Assembly: GCA_947650285.1 (NCBI GenBank)
Contig: CANTFL010001445.1
Coordinates: 744,001 to 808,000, forward strand
Source of the DNA: Hyaloperonospora brassicae
Taxonomy: Eukaryota; Oomycota; Peronosporomycetes; Peronosporales; Peronosporaceae
Reading direction: 5' to 3'
Length of the DNA stretch: 64,000 bases
In this document: one piece after another, positions 21,417 to 33,160 of the stretch
Layout of the letters: the number at the start of each line of letters is the position of its first letter
Position numbering within the stretch: position 1 is the first letter of the stretch
The notes under the pieces: model-generated
Database searches by the model: none
Seen by the model: the letters and a program-made list of their open reading frames with translations, nothing else
What the model was told of the DNA's origin: nothing
Made by a program: the position numbers and the translations under genes

Positions 21417-22190
21417 ATGAAGTTCATCCATCTCGTCGGACTCCTCGTGAGTGCGTCGCTCTTCGTCGTGGCAGACCTCACTGTGGCCTCCAACTCCTCA
21501 CCCGTCGAGGCGTCGCCGAAACTGGACGTCGAGCCACCCAAGCAAACAATCCACGCTCTTTCAACAGCCCACGGAAGGAACGAGGAACGATTTCTGATGG
21601 CGTTCTTCGACTGGTTGATGTCCGTCTTCAGGTCGGGCAAGGTACGGGAGCTCGAGGGCAAGCTCCAGGACGTGTACAAGGTGGAAAAGGCCGCAGATAT
21701 CGTCAATCTGATGGAACATGCCCCGCCTCCAAACGACCATGCGGCGCTCAACGTTAAGGTTGCTCGCAAATTCGTCGAGAGTGACGAGTTCGTGGCCGTG
21801 TACAGACAACTGCAGAAGCACAACAAGGAGACGGCGGATACGCACATTTACTCGTTCCTCCGAACGAACCTCGGCGAGGACGTGGTCGCGCAACTGATCG
21901 GCATGGTGAAAGTCCACGGGAGCAGAAAGGGGAAGGAGATGGCTGGAGGGCTTGAAAAAGCACAGTTTCGCGCCTGGTTCAATGATAGAACGAGTTTTGA
22001 AGATGTCGTCGAGAATCTCTTTCACATGTCGCCTGGCGAGTTCAAAGCACTCGACGGGAAAGAGTGGAGAAAGAAGGTCATTACCGACTATTTCGATTTC
22101 TACAAGCAGGAAGTTGTTGGCCACAGCATGCCCGCGCAGCAGGGGCACCACGGACACCACGGGCACCACGGGCACCACCACCACCACTAG
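21417..22190 (+). CDS. Secreted RxLR/EER-type effector candidate with WY-like fold and poly-His tail
   Basis: A 257-residue protein starting at ACCATGA. Residues 1-24 form a signal peptide (MK, then a hydrophobic core LVGLLVSASLFVVA), with likely cleavage near VA-SN at 24. An EER motif lies at 55-58 (RNEER). No canonical RxLR precedes it (the region reads TIHALSTAHG), so it belongs with EER-only variants seen in downy mildews. Two alpha-helical segments follow. The one at 184-230 has Trp187, then VVENLFHMSP, then the YFDFY tyrosines at 225-229, matching WY-domain spacing. The protein ends in a Gly/His repeat with 12 His in the last 15 residues. It is presumably delivered to host plant cells, but the target is unknown. 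Its promoter and signal peptide match those of effector 2. Confidence 0.8.
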   Translation: MKFIHLVGLLVSASLFVVADLTVASNSSPVEASPKLDVEPPKQTIHALSTAHGRNEERFLMAFFDWLMSVFRSGKVRELEGKLQDVYKVEKAADIVNLMEHAPPPNDHAALNVKVARKFVESDEFVAVYRQLQKHNKETADTHIYSFLRTNLGEDVVAQLIGMVKVHGSRKGKEMAGGLEKAQFRAWFNDRTSFEDVVENLFHMSPGEFKALDGKEWRKKVITDYFDFYKQEVVGHSMPAQQGHHGHHGHHGHHHHH

Positions 22191-22543
22191 GTCGAATCGC
22201 ATTTGCGGTCCCAAATGGGTTAATTTGAGTGCGTGTTTGGTAGAAACGACGGCACGAAGTAGCAGAGCGCTTCAAGTTTGGTGAGTGAACTTTTGAAGCT
22301 CATAGGTTGGGTCAATCGTCAAGTCAACACACAAACACCTTTTTCTTCTTGTTCAGTCCATCATTCTCTGCATAATCTGACCTGCTAAAGCTGTCTCACA
22401 TTATATAACGAATGAGATCTGTAAGCTCGACGGCACTGTATTTTCTGGCAGTATTGTTCTCCGCGTGTTTTAAATGGGCGACCACTAGCTAACCTCATCA
22501 TGTCAACGCCTTTGCACTCTGGAAAATAAAATCACCGGTTGGG
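22191..22543. other. 3' flank of effector 1
   Basis: No gene recognised. It presumably contains the 3' untranslated region. No clear polyadenylation signal beyond AT-rich patches near 22395. Confidence 0.4.
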
Positions 22544-22690
22544 ATGCAGTCTTCTCGTGCGTGTCACGCATGCAGCAAGAAGTCCGAAGTGTTTGGCACG
22601 AAGGAAAAGCGCAAACACGTCACTGGCGTTAAGTGCATAGTCCGTCCGGTCATGCACTTCGACCTCAAGCTCACGCACGGGAAGAGGTAG
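22544..22690 (+). CDS. Short Cys/Lys-rich ORF, zinc-finger-like remnant
   Basis: An ATG frame of 48 residues with CHACSKKSEVFGTKEKRKH and a later Cys (GVKC). The C-x2-C pair followed by a basic K/R-H stretch and another Cys recalls the start of a FYVE-type zinc finger (CxxC...RKHHCRxCG). The second Cys pair is incomplete and the His is single. It is probably a truncated domain, and coding status is uncertain. Confidence 0.25.
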   Translation: MQSSRACHACSKKSEVFGTKEKRKHVTGVKCIVRPVMHFDLKLTHGKR

Positions 22691-22946
22691 CCATTGACCG
22701 TGAGAACTCGTTCTTTAGCGGCTGTTTCGCTTCGCTGGACATACAACAAAATTAGCAGACAGAACTCTAGGTGCTGTCGACCGGCGGCCATTGGGATGAA
22801 AAGCTAGAGGGTGTACTTTGGGGCATGCTTCTGTTGAAGTAGCTACAGAGTAGGATGAACGGCGTCGAGGACGACAAACATGAAGACGACACTATTTGGC
22901 TGTCGTACATCATCGACAACACACAGATTTATATGACTCTGATGAG
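22691..22946. other. Sequence between effector 1 and right arm
   Basis: No supported gene. The boundary of the inverted duplication is at about 22947. Confidence 0.4.
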
Positions 22947-25874
22947 AAAGCCGTAGCTGAGTGAACTTCACACGACTGCAACAACTGTAGCGCCAAAGAC
23001 TACTGTTTCTGAGCACGAAGGACTCGTGCACTGCCAGCCTCGGTCGTTCCGTCATGTATATCATAGCTCGTGCCGCCATTCGTTGCAAAGATCGCGTCAA
23101 AGTCAACTCTTTCGATTCTGCATGTGGTCTTCGAGTGATGAGGCTGTGCGACCACTTCATCGATGCGCTCTATTCCACACACTCGCGCCAACAAACTCAA
23201 GTGTCAATGCACTAAAACACGCAACAACGTCAATGGCAACAAGTCCACAGCGTCTTTCTCCAACACAAGACGGGCGAGCACAAACCATGTCGTCGCAACA
23301 CGATGCGACCCGTTCTCGCCTGAAGGGCCTCACAAAGTCGGCACCCGGTTCCCGAGATCGTGATGCAACAACTGAGTGAAGCGCAGCTGTGCCGAGGCCT
23401 ACGCATTCTTTGACCCATTGTGTGTGAGACTGTCACATTTCGGAGACGCTGTGTCACTTCAACTTGCCTTCTCCCTTGCCACAGTGCGCCACAGCTTGCG
23501 TGCATGACGCATTTGCGATCAGTGAGAGCGCAATGCGGAGCATGAGGTGCTCACTGAACACTGAACGTGCTCACAACTGGTGCTGCTTCCGAACAGACTT
23601 TCAAGTTGTTGAGCATCGCTCGGGTTCGCAAACCTGTCGATCTCAATCAGATTGTAGCAGCGACGTACCGGAAAATCACAGACGAGCGCGATCGGCTCCG
23701 CATGAAGTTGTCAGCCGTCTTTTGGAACTGGGATGGGACTTTACACCCCACACGCCCACTCTTGCCTGACCATCAGACTTACACAAGCTCAGCAAAAAAT
23801 GCTCCTCCTTCTTCTTCTCCTCCTCCTCCTCAGCGACAATGACGTGCCGTTTACTTGCTTGATTCTTCTCGCTCTTACATACTCACGTAGAAGCTGCTGT
23901 ACAAATTCGCGTCACTGCACCGCGAGACCAGCGACGCGCTAGTATCGCCCATTCGCAAGTCATGTCATGCCAACATGGCAACGGAGCGGCACGACAATGG
24001 TACCGAACGTGACACGGTTCATATTGATCGTTCAGCAACTTCGATGTTCCGGACCCCGCGACACGCCGCCCACGAAAAAGACGACGACTTCGAGCCGCTC
24101 TCACACGTGTCAACCAACAAAGGTCCTCTGCTCGATGAGGTTGACTTGCTCGACAGTGAGTGCGCGGAACAGTACACACTTAGCTTGTCGTCGGATGGAA
24201 CGCAAAAAAGGGGTTGCAAACACACGTGTCTTTCTTCGTCTCAAAGCCCGTCCGACATCACACGGACTCGTGTGACGACTGCCGAGCGTCAGGCAAGCTC
24301 GAACGAGATGCAGAGGTCGCGAACAAGACCAGGCCGAACAAGCCATCTCGACATTCGGTCCTATCGTCCGACACATCAAAGACGTCATCTTCCTTGCGAC
24401 CCCCCCCCCCTCCATGCGAAACTGCAAATGACAGTGGCATATTCATCTGCACTGAACGCGGGCAATGGATTCAAACGGCAGACAGCAACGCATGTCGACA
24501 AAGCAACGAGACGGCGGATGCACACCGTACAAGCCATCCACCGGACCCACTGTAGACACGTCAGCGGTGTGCCATCATGAGAACGTTGCAGCTTGGCGCC
24601 TGCGATGACAGTAGCTGCTGCCTGTCTGAGCCCATGTAGCGTATCTGGACATTCACACTCAAAAGAGCGTGCAGTAGCTGGACGCACAGATCACACAATC
24701 TCAATCGCTCGCGCATGGCACGCCATAACGGCAGTTCCGTAGAGTTGTTGGTCCAAGGTTGCTGGACCGGTGCATTAAGGCGATCGTGACCTGCGCCATG
24801 GTGCCCAATCAGCGCAGCTACGTAGAGGAGCAACACCAGGAGGTGCCGACCACGTATTTTACGCAGCACTTGGACCTTGGAACTGAGTGGTAGTCCCAGA
24901 CCCAGCTTTGCATGTAGCACCTGTCGGCTACACACTTCAAGTCTTCCTTTTCGGCGACTGGCTGCTAGACACGTCAAGCCTCCTATCGGCTTTCTAGCTC
25001 CCTTTGCACGTCAAAGCCATTGCAAGTGCTGCTTCCTTCAGTCTCACCCTGTTGTCGTTGCGACCACTGCTACAGCACAGAGTCGCGCGAGAGAGCCATA
25101 GAAGAGCTGCGACTGTGTCGAGACGCCATCTTGTGCGTCGCTCCAATGAGCTGACTGGACTCGAGCTTCAGCGTTTCGTCTGGCATCGATAGTGCGTTGC
25201 ACACTCGGACGATCGTGTCGTGATATCAAGCGACAGGCAGTCGCCGCTCTCCACCAGTCCAAGTGCACGTGCCGTCGCCTGACCGAGTCGCGCTTGCTCA
25301 CAGTAAGTCACCAGGTCGTTCACAGCCGCTCGATGCGGTTCATCGCCCACGCGACATCCGTTCTCGTCGCTGATACAGCGGCGCCCACCAGCAGCGGCCT
25401 TCAGATTGCTCAGCGCACTTCGCATGTCGCCTTCAGCTGTCGGGACAAGCGCCGCGGGGCCCTCGTCCTTGTGCCCAGAGCTCTCCTGCGCACAGACTGT
25501 GCATACGCGACGCAGACGCATCTCGTCCGACAGTCGCGTGCAGCGCAGTTTACGGCTGAGCGACTCGGGCGGACTCCGCGACGTCCGTCGACGAGTGTCA
25601 CGCGCGAGCGGAGCGTGAAAAGAGCCCCGCGGCCGTCCGAGTGTCTGATTGGTGCGCCAACCGCCGCATTGGCGTCGGCCTCGTCGGGAGTCACGAGCGC
25701 GTGGCGAGCAGACGGAGCGTCGCCTTCTGCGGCGCCAACGCCTCTTGATCTGCGTCCGGCGGTGTCGCTCCCGCGGCCATCGATGGCGTTCAGCGCGCGC
25801 TCTGTCAGTCGCACCAAAGAGGTCGGACCTGCGGGTCCGCTTGCGAGTCCCGAGAGGCGCGTGGGACGAGTGGG
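22947..25874. repeat. Right arm of the 3-kb inverted duplication
   Basis: Reverse complement of 13047-15977 with few substitutions and small indels, such as a poly-C tract of ten at 24401-24410 where the other arm has G runs of seven. The arm lies downstream of effector 1, so the effector and the non-autonomous transposon sit in the spacer of a large palindrome-like structure. Confidence 0.88.
23975..24580 (+). CDS. Hypothetical protein, right arm (doubtful)
   Basis: Inverted-duplicate counterpart of 14489-14944, with the same first 140 residues apart from single changes. The longer tail (201 codons in total) results from an indel in the poly-C tract near 24405. The same one-base frame switch near the AAAAAAGGGG run applies. 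No domain or signal peptide is recognised. Confidence 0.3.
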   Translation: MATERHDNGTERDTVHIDRSATSMFRTPRHAAHEKDDDFEPLSHVSTNKGPLLDEVDLLDSECAEQYTLSLSSDGTQKRGCKHTCLSSSQSPSDITRTRVTTAERQASSNEMQRSRTRPGRTSHLDIRSYRPTHQRRHLPCDPPPLHAKLQMTVAYSSALNAGNGFKRQTATHVDKATRRRMHTVQAIHRTHCRHVSGVPS

Positions 25875-26106
25875 AGAAGTAGAAGTAGTGGTAGTGGTCG
25901 TAGTAGTATGTGCAGTAGTAGTAGTAGTAGTTGTTGTTCTTGTAGCAGTAGTAGTGGTAGAAGTCGTAGTAGTAGTAGTAGTAGTAGAAGTCGTAGTAGT
26001 AGTAGTAGTAGTAATAGTGGTAGTGGTCGTAGTAGAGAGTAGTAGTAGTAGTAGAGTAGTAGTAGAGTAGTAGAGTAGTAGTAGTAGAGTAGAGAGTAGA
26101 GTAGTA

Positions 26107-26168
<62 letters not shown>

Positions 26169-26228
26169 GGGGGAGTAGAGAGAGAGAGAGAGTAGTAGTA
26201 GTAGTAGTAGTAGTAGTAGAGAGAGAGA

Positions 26229-26279
<51 letters not shown>

Positions 26280-26280
26280 A

Positions 26281-26327
<47 letters not shown>

Positions 26328-26328
26328 A
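25875..26328. repeat. Expanded (GTA)n/(GA)n microsatellite, right arm
   Basis: About 454 bp of GTA/TAG triplets interrupted by GAGA runs (26150-26190, 26217-26232). It corresponds to the 116-bp tract in the left arm, so it has expanded or contracted since the duplication. Reading frames of up to 404 codons over it are repeat-derived. Confidence 0.9.
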
Positions 26329-26635
26329 TCGAATGGGTGGTTGGAGTAGCGGTAGTAATTGATGGAGTAGTAGGTAGAGCACAGGTTTCGGAAATTAGTG
26401 TGGGCAACAGAATAGTGATACTTGTTGAATAGTGTGGGCCACGGCATATATTGGGCCTCGATAAATTGCCGAATTTCTGGTGGCACTCGATGCAGTAAAT
26501 ACCTTAATTATTGTGATTTGACAATGCCGCAATTTGGCTCAGTCGTGAAACGATCGGTCTAGGTACAAAAAATCCCGACTTTGACATCGATAGCATACAA
26601 AATAATATAATATATATAAAACCTTTATTTTGAAA
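26329..26635. other. Unique sequence before the Mutator-like element
   Basis: No gene recognised. AT-rich (AATATAATATATATAAAA near 26602-26620). Confidence 0.4.
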
Positions 26636-29480
26636 AGGGAACTGCTAAAGGAGCCTTCAGGATTCGCCAATAGGCCTTCACCCCATACATTAAACAAGCT
26701 ATTGGATTTAAAGGTCTCGCAATTCTAAAATTAAACTACTGTTTTTAACGCTCCTACTTCTAAACTTTTCACGGTCGATCTCTAAGACACATTACCATCG
26801 TTACAAGAAGCAGAAGAATATTTGACCTGCGACGCAGCGCAAAACAGTGCGCACTAGGCGAAACGGGCTTGCTGCGTGGTGCCTTATCATGATCGTTCTC
26901 AAGAGCGCGAAACGAAGTTAAGTTGGGTACGACATAAGCGTGTAAATATACGATCTTGATATCACAACACATATTTTATACTTCTCAGCCTCTAGATGCG
27001 CTTGAGCGAGATAACAAACCCATCTTCATGAATCGCCCGTTGTGGAAAGCTTTAAAAGGTTGTTAAAGGGCCATTAAGACCAAAATTAATGTGTAGTTGA
27101 ACAGAGTTATTTACATAGTGATGGCATCTTAGTAAAAAGAAGATGTACATTGCTAACGACCATCAACATCGACATCACAGTTCAATTTTTGATGCAGCAT
27201 TGACAGCATCAAGCACATGATCGAAATGCGCTATATCCTCAATATGTCGCAATGCTGGAGGAGCTGCAGGCACTGCTTGTGCTTGTGCAGCTTGACGACA
27301 TGTACTTGCGTTATGCCCCAAATTCAAACAGCGTCCACATCGTCGACGTCTCTTGGGATTAAACGCGTTCTCTACATGCTCAAAGCGAGATAAAGTGCGG
27401 CGGGTAGAACCTATTGTACTTCCGCGCGTCCTTACCAGCACAGGGTCACGTATTGCGGAATCTGGAGCAGCCATAGCATGATCGTATAGTATTCTTTGCT
27501 GGTGTCTGTCATTATTCACATACCTCTCAAGAGGTCCTTTTATCACAGTGTCATAATCGACAGCATCATATCTGACTGTCTCTGTGTCAGCCCTTCGTGT
27601 TAAAGGTTGGACCAACCATCAATGATAATCAAAATCTTGTATTGTAAACGGCCAATGCAATTTGAATTTTGCATGACGACAAGGATGTCCCATGTTATTT
27701 GTCATCCGATTCTGACAAGGTCCTGGGTCAAGTCTTTTAATCCATTGACAATGTGCTGCCAGTACACCTGCAACGGAAATACTGTCCATTACTCCTGCAA
27801 ACAGAGGTCCTAGCTTCATTTCGACGATGGCGCGTTCACTTGCGTTTTGATGGCTGACTATAGCAAGTTGGCCGTGGCAAGCCAACGCTAGAGCTGTGCT
27901 TACCGGCCATATATCAACTAAGGGCAAAAATATAATTAAGTAGCCGAACTGCCAATATCATTGAGTCCAAAGTAATGCTACTTACATGTGGATCCGTTCA
28001 ACCACTTCTTAATAACCGCATGTGCGCTCTCAACACGTGACGTTGTCTCATGACCGTAATGTAGACAAACATCCAAGTAGCAAGACACGAACACTTTTTT
28101 GTAAACCAGCCGAGTATCATCCAGATACTTCATCACATGAGCTGGTAGATCAACCCTCATCGCAACACTGCTGGCGGTCATACTCTGTCGTAGATTGAGC
28201 TTGTACCAAGCAGTTCCACGTCAGCTGCAATTGTTTAAACTACTTCGTGGAGTCAAAATGTATTCGCATCTTAGCGGTGGTGTTCTTGTTTATGTGTCAT
28301 CTACAAAGCAGTGTACTCGCAGAGAGAAAACAGTTACCGAGCGCGTCCATTAAGGACATCTCGCGATCAAAAACGAGTGTTTTTGGTGTAGCGATGTCGA
28401 ACATCTCGAATACCCGCCTCAGTTTCTGCACCGCCCATATGTATCGCCTTCTGTATCGTTTCTCATGAAGCAATAGGCGAAAGTGTAGCTGTTGTTGGTC
28501 TCAGTACGCCCACAATCTACGCCTACAATTTGCAGCAAAGGTAGTCGAAATCGATTGGTCTTGTAAGTGGTGTCAATCAAAGATACCCGGCTTGCGCTGA
28601 AACAGGCAGTGACTTCCCTGGCAGAGGGAGACTCGATAAAATAGGTGCGTAAGCTGCTGCTCAGCATCAAATTTCGCGTAGAACGGTGCATTGTTGTTTT
28701 CTTCATTGCTTGTTGCTAGACTTTCTAGCAATTTTGTAAGAGGAGACCTTCCTCCTAGCAATCGGCGGCGCTCATTTGCGCGAATGTTGTAAATATCGTG
28801 CACAATAACACCTACGATATCAGATCGCCGAAGGGAGGCAACGATATGACCAGCACTGGTGCCTGCACGCAGACTCGCAATCACCAATTTTTCTTGTTCT
28901 TCCGTCAGAGCACGTAAACGTGGATGCACCTTGATATCTACAAAGGGATAATGTTTAATGAACTTCATGAGTGACTAAAATTAACTACTGGTCTGGTTGT
29001 TCTTGACGTCGCTGTCGTGTGATAGTGGCCGAGAAGGAGCAGCCAGTGGCGCCGCTGGAGCACATGCGCTGACGAAGAGACGCTGTACCTGAATCTGTAC
29101 CAGAATAAGATCGGCGGCCGTTGCATGAGCATTGCAGATCTACTGCCTTAACCTAACCGTTATTGCGTTCACCCAACCTTTGTTTCCTTTAAATAGTTGT
29201 AACATAGCCTTCCGGCAGTGTTAGCTCGTCAAGCGCGTGGCGGGCTTCGTCCACATAATCGAACAGCTCTTCTGTGAGCTAATTAAAGCTTTTTATACGG
29301 CTTTTAAGGAAGGTTGTCACGGGTACGATTGACTAGATGATATGAGATGAATATACGTTTATTTCTTGAAGGAAAACGATCTAATTTTATAAGTTAAATG
29401 ACCTTCAAAATTAATAACTTGTTAACAGTATGGAGTGAAGACTTATTATCGAAAACTGAAGGCTCATTAGCGGCTCCCTT
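26636..29480 (-). mobile_element. Mutator-like element (MULE) with decayed transposase
   Basis: About 100-bp imperfect inverted repeats bound the element. The left starts AGGGAACTGCTAAAGGAGCC (26636). The complement of the right end reads AGGGAGCCGCTAATGAGCC (ending 29480). They continue collinearly through CTTCA(C/C)CCCATAC- and TAACAAG-type blocks. They are roughly three-quarters identical, so the element is older than the 16.2-kb one. A 9-bp duplication could not be confirmed. Confidence 0.78.
27175..29295 (-). pseudogene. MULE transposase (FAR1-like, DDE, SWIM, zinc knuckle), frameshifted
   Basis: Transposase of the Mutator superfamily, read from right to left. A FAR1-like Cys-rich region (about 29160-28990, with CSCNGRRSY and TGCSF) leads into HPRLRALTEEQ (28930). 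The DDE core follows: LIDTTYKTNRFRLPLL (first Asp, about 28570), VFDREMSLMDAL (second Asp, about 28370) and RVESAHAVIKKWL (Glu, about 28030). A SWIM-type zinc finger lies around MGHPCRHAKFKLH (about 27690). The C-terminal CCHC knuckle CGRCLNLGHNASTC (about 27340) is intact. All three catalytic residues survive, but stops and frame changes (near 28600, 28300, 28180 and 27930) break the gene. Confidence 0.88.
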
Positions 29481-29939
29481 AAAAACACTTTGATAAAAAG
29501 GAAGGTCTACACGTAAGAGACACTAAGTTGCGTTGTCACTCATACGTCCGCCAAGATCCGCTCCGCGCGCCCACACCGTTAGACACGCCTAAAACACGTG
29601 CATAAATGGTGCCAGGGGTGTGGTTAGATACATGGATTCTTCCATAATGAGGCACGATGTGGTTCAGACATTCTTTAAAAAAAGCAAACACCTTCAAGCA
29701 CACAAGAACGAATAAAATTGATGCAAGTTGAATCTCAACTTTGGCTAGCCTAAAATTTGAAGTAACCTGGATCATGAGATATCGTGAACGATTTCTTCTA
29801 CCACTTCTGCTTCTTCTAGTACTGGTGTACCCTTCAAAGTGTGGCCGACAATTGTTGATAGTCATCTGCACCTTAGGGAGCAATTGAGACTCTTTCCACT
29901 CGTCGTCCAGATCAAGTCCGAGACCGCATTGTGAAAAAG
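29481..29939. other. Gap between MULE and Gypsy-2
   Basis: Contains a 115-codon minus-strand frame (29536-29883) without recognised domain. A Gly/Arg/Ser-rich start and one hydrophobic stretch are visible. Not supported as a gene. Confidence 0.35.
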
Positions 29940-31145
29940 TGCAGAGATAGAATGATGGAAAGTTTGGATCGTGCGAATTGCCTTAAGTGCGAAACCTATT
30001 CGATTGGTGGAGCGCACTCAGAGATGGGCCCGTTGGCATGAGTGATGGGATCAAACGACTGAGTGACAGAAAACGACGGTCTAACTTATGCGGATTGGTC
30101 TACCTAACGGTCAAGAAGAAGTATGGTCAAGGATCGGCGATTGACAGATCACGATCCGCGATCAAGGACTTGGATCACCAAGCTACAAGGACAGGCTTAC
30201 TCAAGAGGTGAACAACATCTGGATTACGAAATCAGTAACGAACAATGGATGATGGGTGGATATGGAGGCATGCCGGAGGAGCGGATCATCAAGCATGCGA
30301 ATTTTCAGGAGCGACAGCGATCCGACCGTAAATTTCCGATCGGAGACGCAAAATATTGACCGCGATCTATCATGAGTGCGTATCACTTGATTGTGTGAGC
30401 ACATAATTGGCGCGGACCACATACCGCGATCCACCACCCGAGCGATCCACTACCTGAGCGATCCGCTACCCGAGCGATCCGCTACCCGAGCGATCCGCTA
30501 CCCGAGTATCTGCTGTGGACTACATGATGCAAGAAGTGAATTGCATAGACGGACGATACGCAACATCTGACCTAGCGAACAGATATGCATAGGATTTGGG
30601 TTTTGTTGGTCGACATTCAACAGAATCGAATTCGCAACGAAAGACATGCGTAGACTTCTCCCGGGCAGGATCTTTGGCCTCCAGTCGACTAGAGAGGTAC
30701 CCGTTTCTTTACAAACTTCGCCTTTGGATTGTTTAGCCAGGCGGAACGTCAATTTTCACCCCCCCCCCCAAACTGCGATCGTACGCAGGGAACCTTGCGG
30801 TTCGGATTCAAGATCGCGATACGGCTCAAGTGGTTAAAAGGATCGCGAATCAAGCATAACACATGTACAAAGGCGACTCTGGGAGAGATCCCAAGTATAC
30901 ACGCGATCGAGTAAAGCATTTCCACTCAATCCACCCCTACGTTTGACCTGGTGACGAATTTCCACCCGATCGGCCCCTATCCCTAAAACGGTCAAGTTCA
31001 GCCTCAGCTTAAGTCCACCAAGTAGAGCGCAACCCGCCCCACCGACGGGTACACAAGGTGATCAAGAAAACACAGAGCACGAAATTGGAGTACCCCCTCC
31101 GTTCGTCGGTCGTCCGGGCGACAGTGGAGAGTCGGGATCGCCTCA
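29940..31145 (+). repeat. Gypsy-2 5' LTR (copy 1)
   Basis: 1206 bp from TGCAGAGATAG to GGATCGCCTCA. It contains five GAGCGATCC(G/A)CTACC-type repeats near 30440-30505. It differs from copies 2 and 3 at diagnostic sites, for example a ten-C run at 30760 where the others have six, so it is the outlier of the three young copies. Confidence 0.8.
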
Positions 31146-31831
31146 GTAAGTGAGTTTTCCCCCTCCGAACATAATTGTGCGCGTGGCTGGTGCTTCTGTT
31201 CACTAGGAGATTTAGTGTGAGTCCCTTAGCGAAGGAGTTAAGATTAATCTTGAACCCGGGATAGAAGCGCCAGCGAAAGATGGATTGTCGCAGATGCGCG
31301 AAGATTTGAGATCTCCAGACCGTCAAAGTTTTGGGAGGGGATTCGACGACAAGAACGTAAAAGACGAAGACCGATTGAACGATCTGGGATAAAAAAACAT
31401 AATTCCCTCCCGAGTTCTTTTCGGGGACACCGTGGATAGTGCTGCAAAGCACGATCTGCAGGATGAAAATCCTAGGGGAATTCTTAAAGTGTTTCTTTTT
31501 GTATTAGGTGACCCATCACAATGATGAAGAAATAATCAAGGAGTTTGGAGACTTTAAGAAGCTGGCCGTGGTGAAACAAGATTTATATATATACTTACAA
31601 GAACAAGCAATCCGGATTCAAGGTCAAGACGGGTAATATGGATCAAGACTTAAAGTCAGTGGATCGCGAAATAAAGTTTAAAAATTGGCAATTCGACAAA
31701 ATCAGACGGGAATACCAGTTAAAAGGGCTGAAGAAGTTTTTGTCTAGCGATCCAGTGCTTAATACGATAAGCCGAAGCTGACCGGATCGTTACACGAACC
31801 AATATCAGCACCCAAATTAACTCTTAACGCG
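31146..31831. other. Gypsy-2 leader
   Basis: Untranslated leader and decayed start of gag. No convincing primer-binding site directly after the LTR (GTAAGTGAGT follows). Confidence 0.4.
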
Positions 31832-33160
31832 TTGGAGGCTCTCCGGCGTTTAGTTAACGAGCTAACTGAGGCGGGATTAAATGCTAAAACGTTCAATGCG
31901 CAAACGCTTCTAGAGTCCAACCACGACCGAGTGATCGCTGCCGGACAGTCGCTGTTTAAGACGTTGATCCCGCCCATAGGTGTACGCGACCCCGCAGACA
32001 ACCCAACCTCGCCGATCGTCACCACGGATCGACAAACACGATGCGGGTTACGATGGATCAGGTTTTCATACCGATCGACGGCTTCCCAAGTGGTGAACAC
32101 ACGGGATCGTCCCGTTGTGATTCATATAAGTCAGAAGAAGAATCGAATGATTTGATCGATATTCAACGGATGCCACTCGGACTGGGGGGGCTCGGATCTA
32201 TTGTGAAAGAGACCTGAATCAAATGAGGCAGAGGCGGGAAAGTCACCGGCGACGATGTTCATGAACATGGTGGAATTAGATCAGGTAAATATTTATTTTC
32301 AAGCAATTATGAAGCAATACGAGCTAGAACAAGCCCGTATAAACGCCAGAAGATCTACTTTTCACCAACCAGAACCGGAGATTTATATGCCAGATATAGA
32401 CATGGAGTCGGTTGGATCGCGTCCTAGTAGTTTGCACGACTATGGCCATGAGCACCGGGACCAAGGAAATGAGAGGTTACCACAGGTGACAACGGCAATG
32501 GCGGCGGATAGTGGCGGGTTCTCTAACCAGAGAATTCGGATGTTTGCCATGGTCGAACTGAAAGAGTTTGAAGGACAAGGAAAGAATGAAGAACGAGCCA
32601 GAAACTGTATAAGTAAGGTGAATTTAGCGTTCCTACGCGATCAAACTCCTGATGCGGAAAAGTGACTGTTGTTCAGCGATCTCTTTACAAGGCCGGCGCG
32701 TGATTGGTATAGCCAGCTCAGTCGCTCGACAAGGACTTCGTGTAAGGCACTCCTGGAAGGCTTCATGGCCAAATACAGAGGGAAGAATAACATTTCGGTT
32801 GGAAGACTCTACTATCATGCCCATAAGCGATTGAACGAGACTTTATTGATGTATTCGTACCGTCTGAATGTGGCTGCGATCCGAGCGGAGATCTTGATAC
32901 GAGATGGACCGTCTACTATCCGCAAGGAGCATGAGAAACATTATACTGGTACCCGCGATCTATAGAGAATGTTAACGATGTTACGCCTTGGAGATGCAGA
33001 CGACAGTGAAGAAACTCTGCAATTGAGCAAAAAAATGAAAGTCCGAGAAGCACACGCCTCTATAGAGTCGAGTAAATGTCGACAGCGTCTTACGTCAACC
33101 GTGGCCCAAATGCCAGCGAAACCAGATCGTTCTGTGAGAGCGATCCACGTGTAAAGCAAG
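31832..33160 (+). pseudogene. Gypsy-2 gag (capsid) relic
   Basis: Several frames together form a retrotransposon gag protein. A leading segment at 31832-32155 is followed by 32255-32665 (RIRMFAMVELKEFEGQG). The capsid core then reads FSDLFTRPARDWYSQLSRST, MAKYRGKNNISVGRLYYHAH and YSYRLNVAAIRAEI (32669-32965). A charged tail ends near 33154 with DRSVRAIHV. Stops at 32663 and 32963 and frame changes inactivate it. This gag would form the virus-like particle. Confidence 0.8.

Noticed and set aside
25168..26382. 404-codon minus-strand open frame (and 358- and 292-codon frames on the same stretch)
   Set aside because: Most of its length is the GTA/GA microsatellite, which is open in nearly all frames. 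The non-repetitive end also has open frames on the other strand.
29536..29883. 115-codon minus-strand frame as a gene
   Set aside because: No recognised domain, lies between two mobile elements, and its composition is not convincing.
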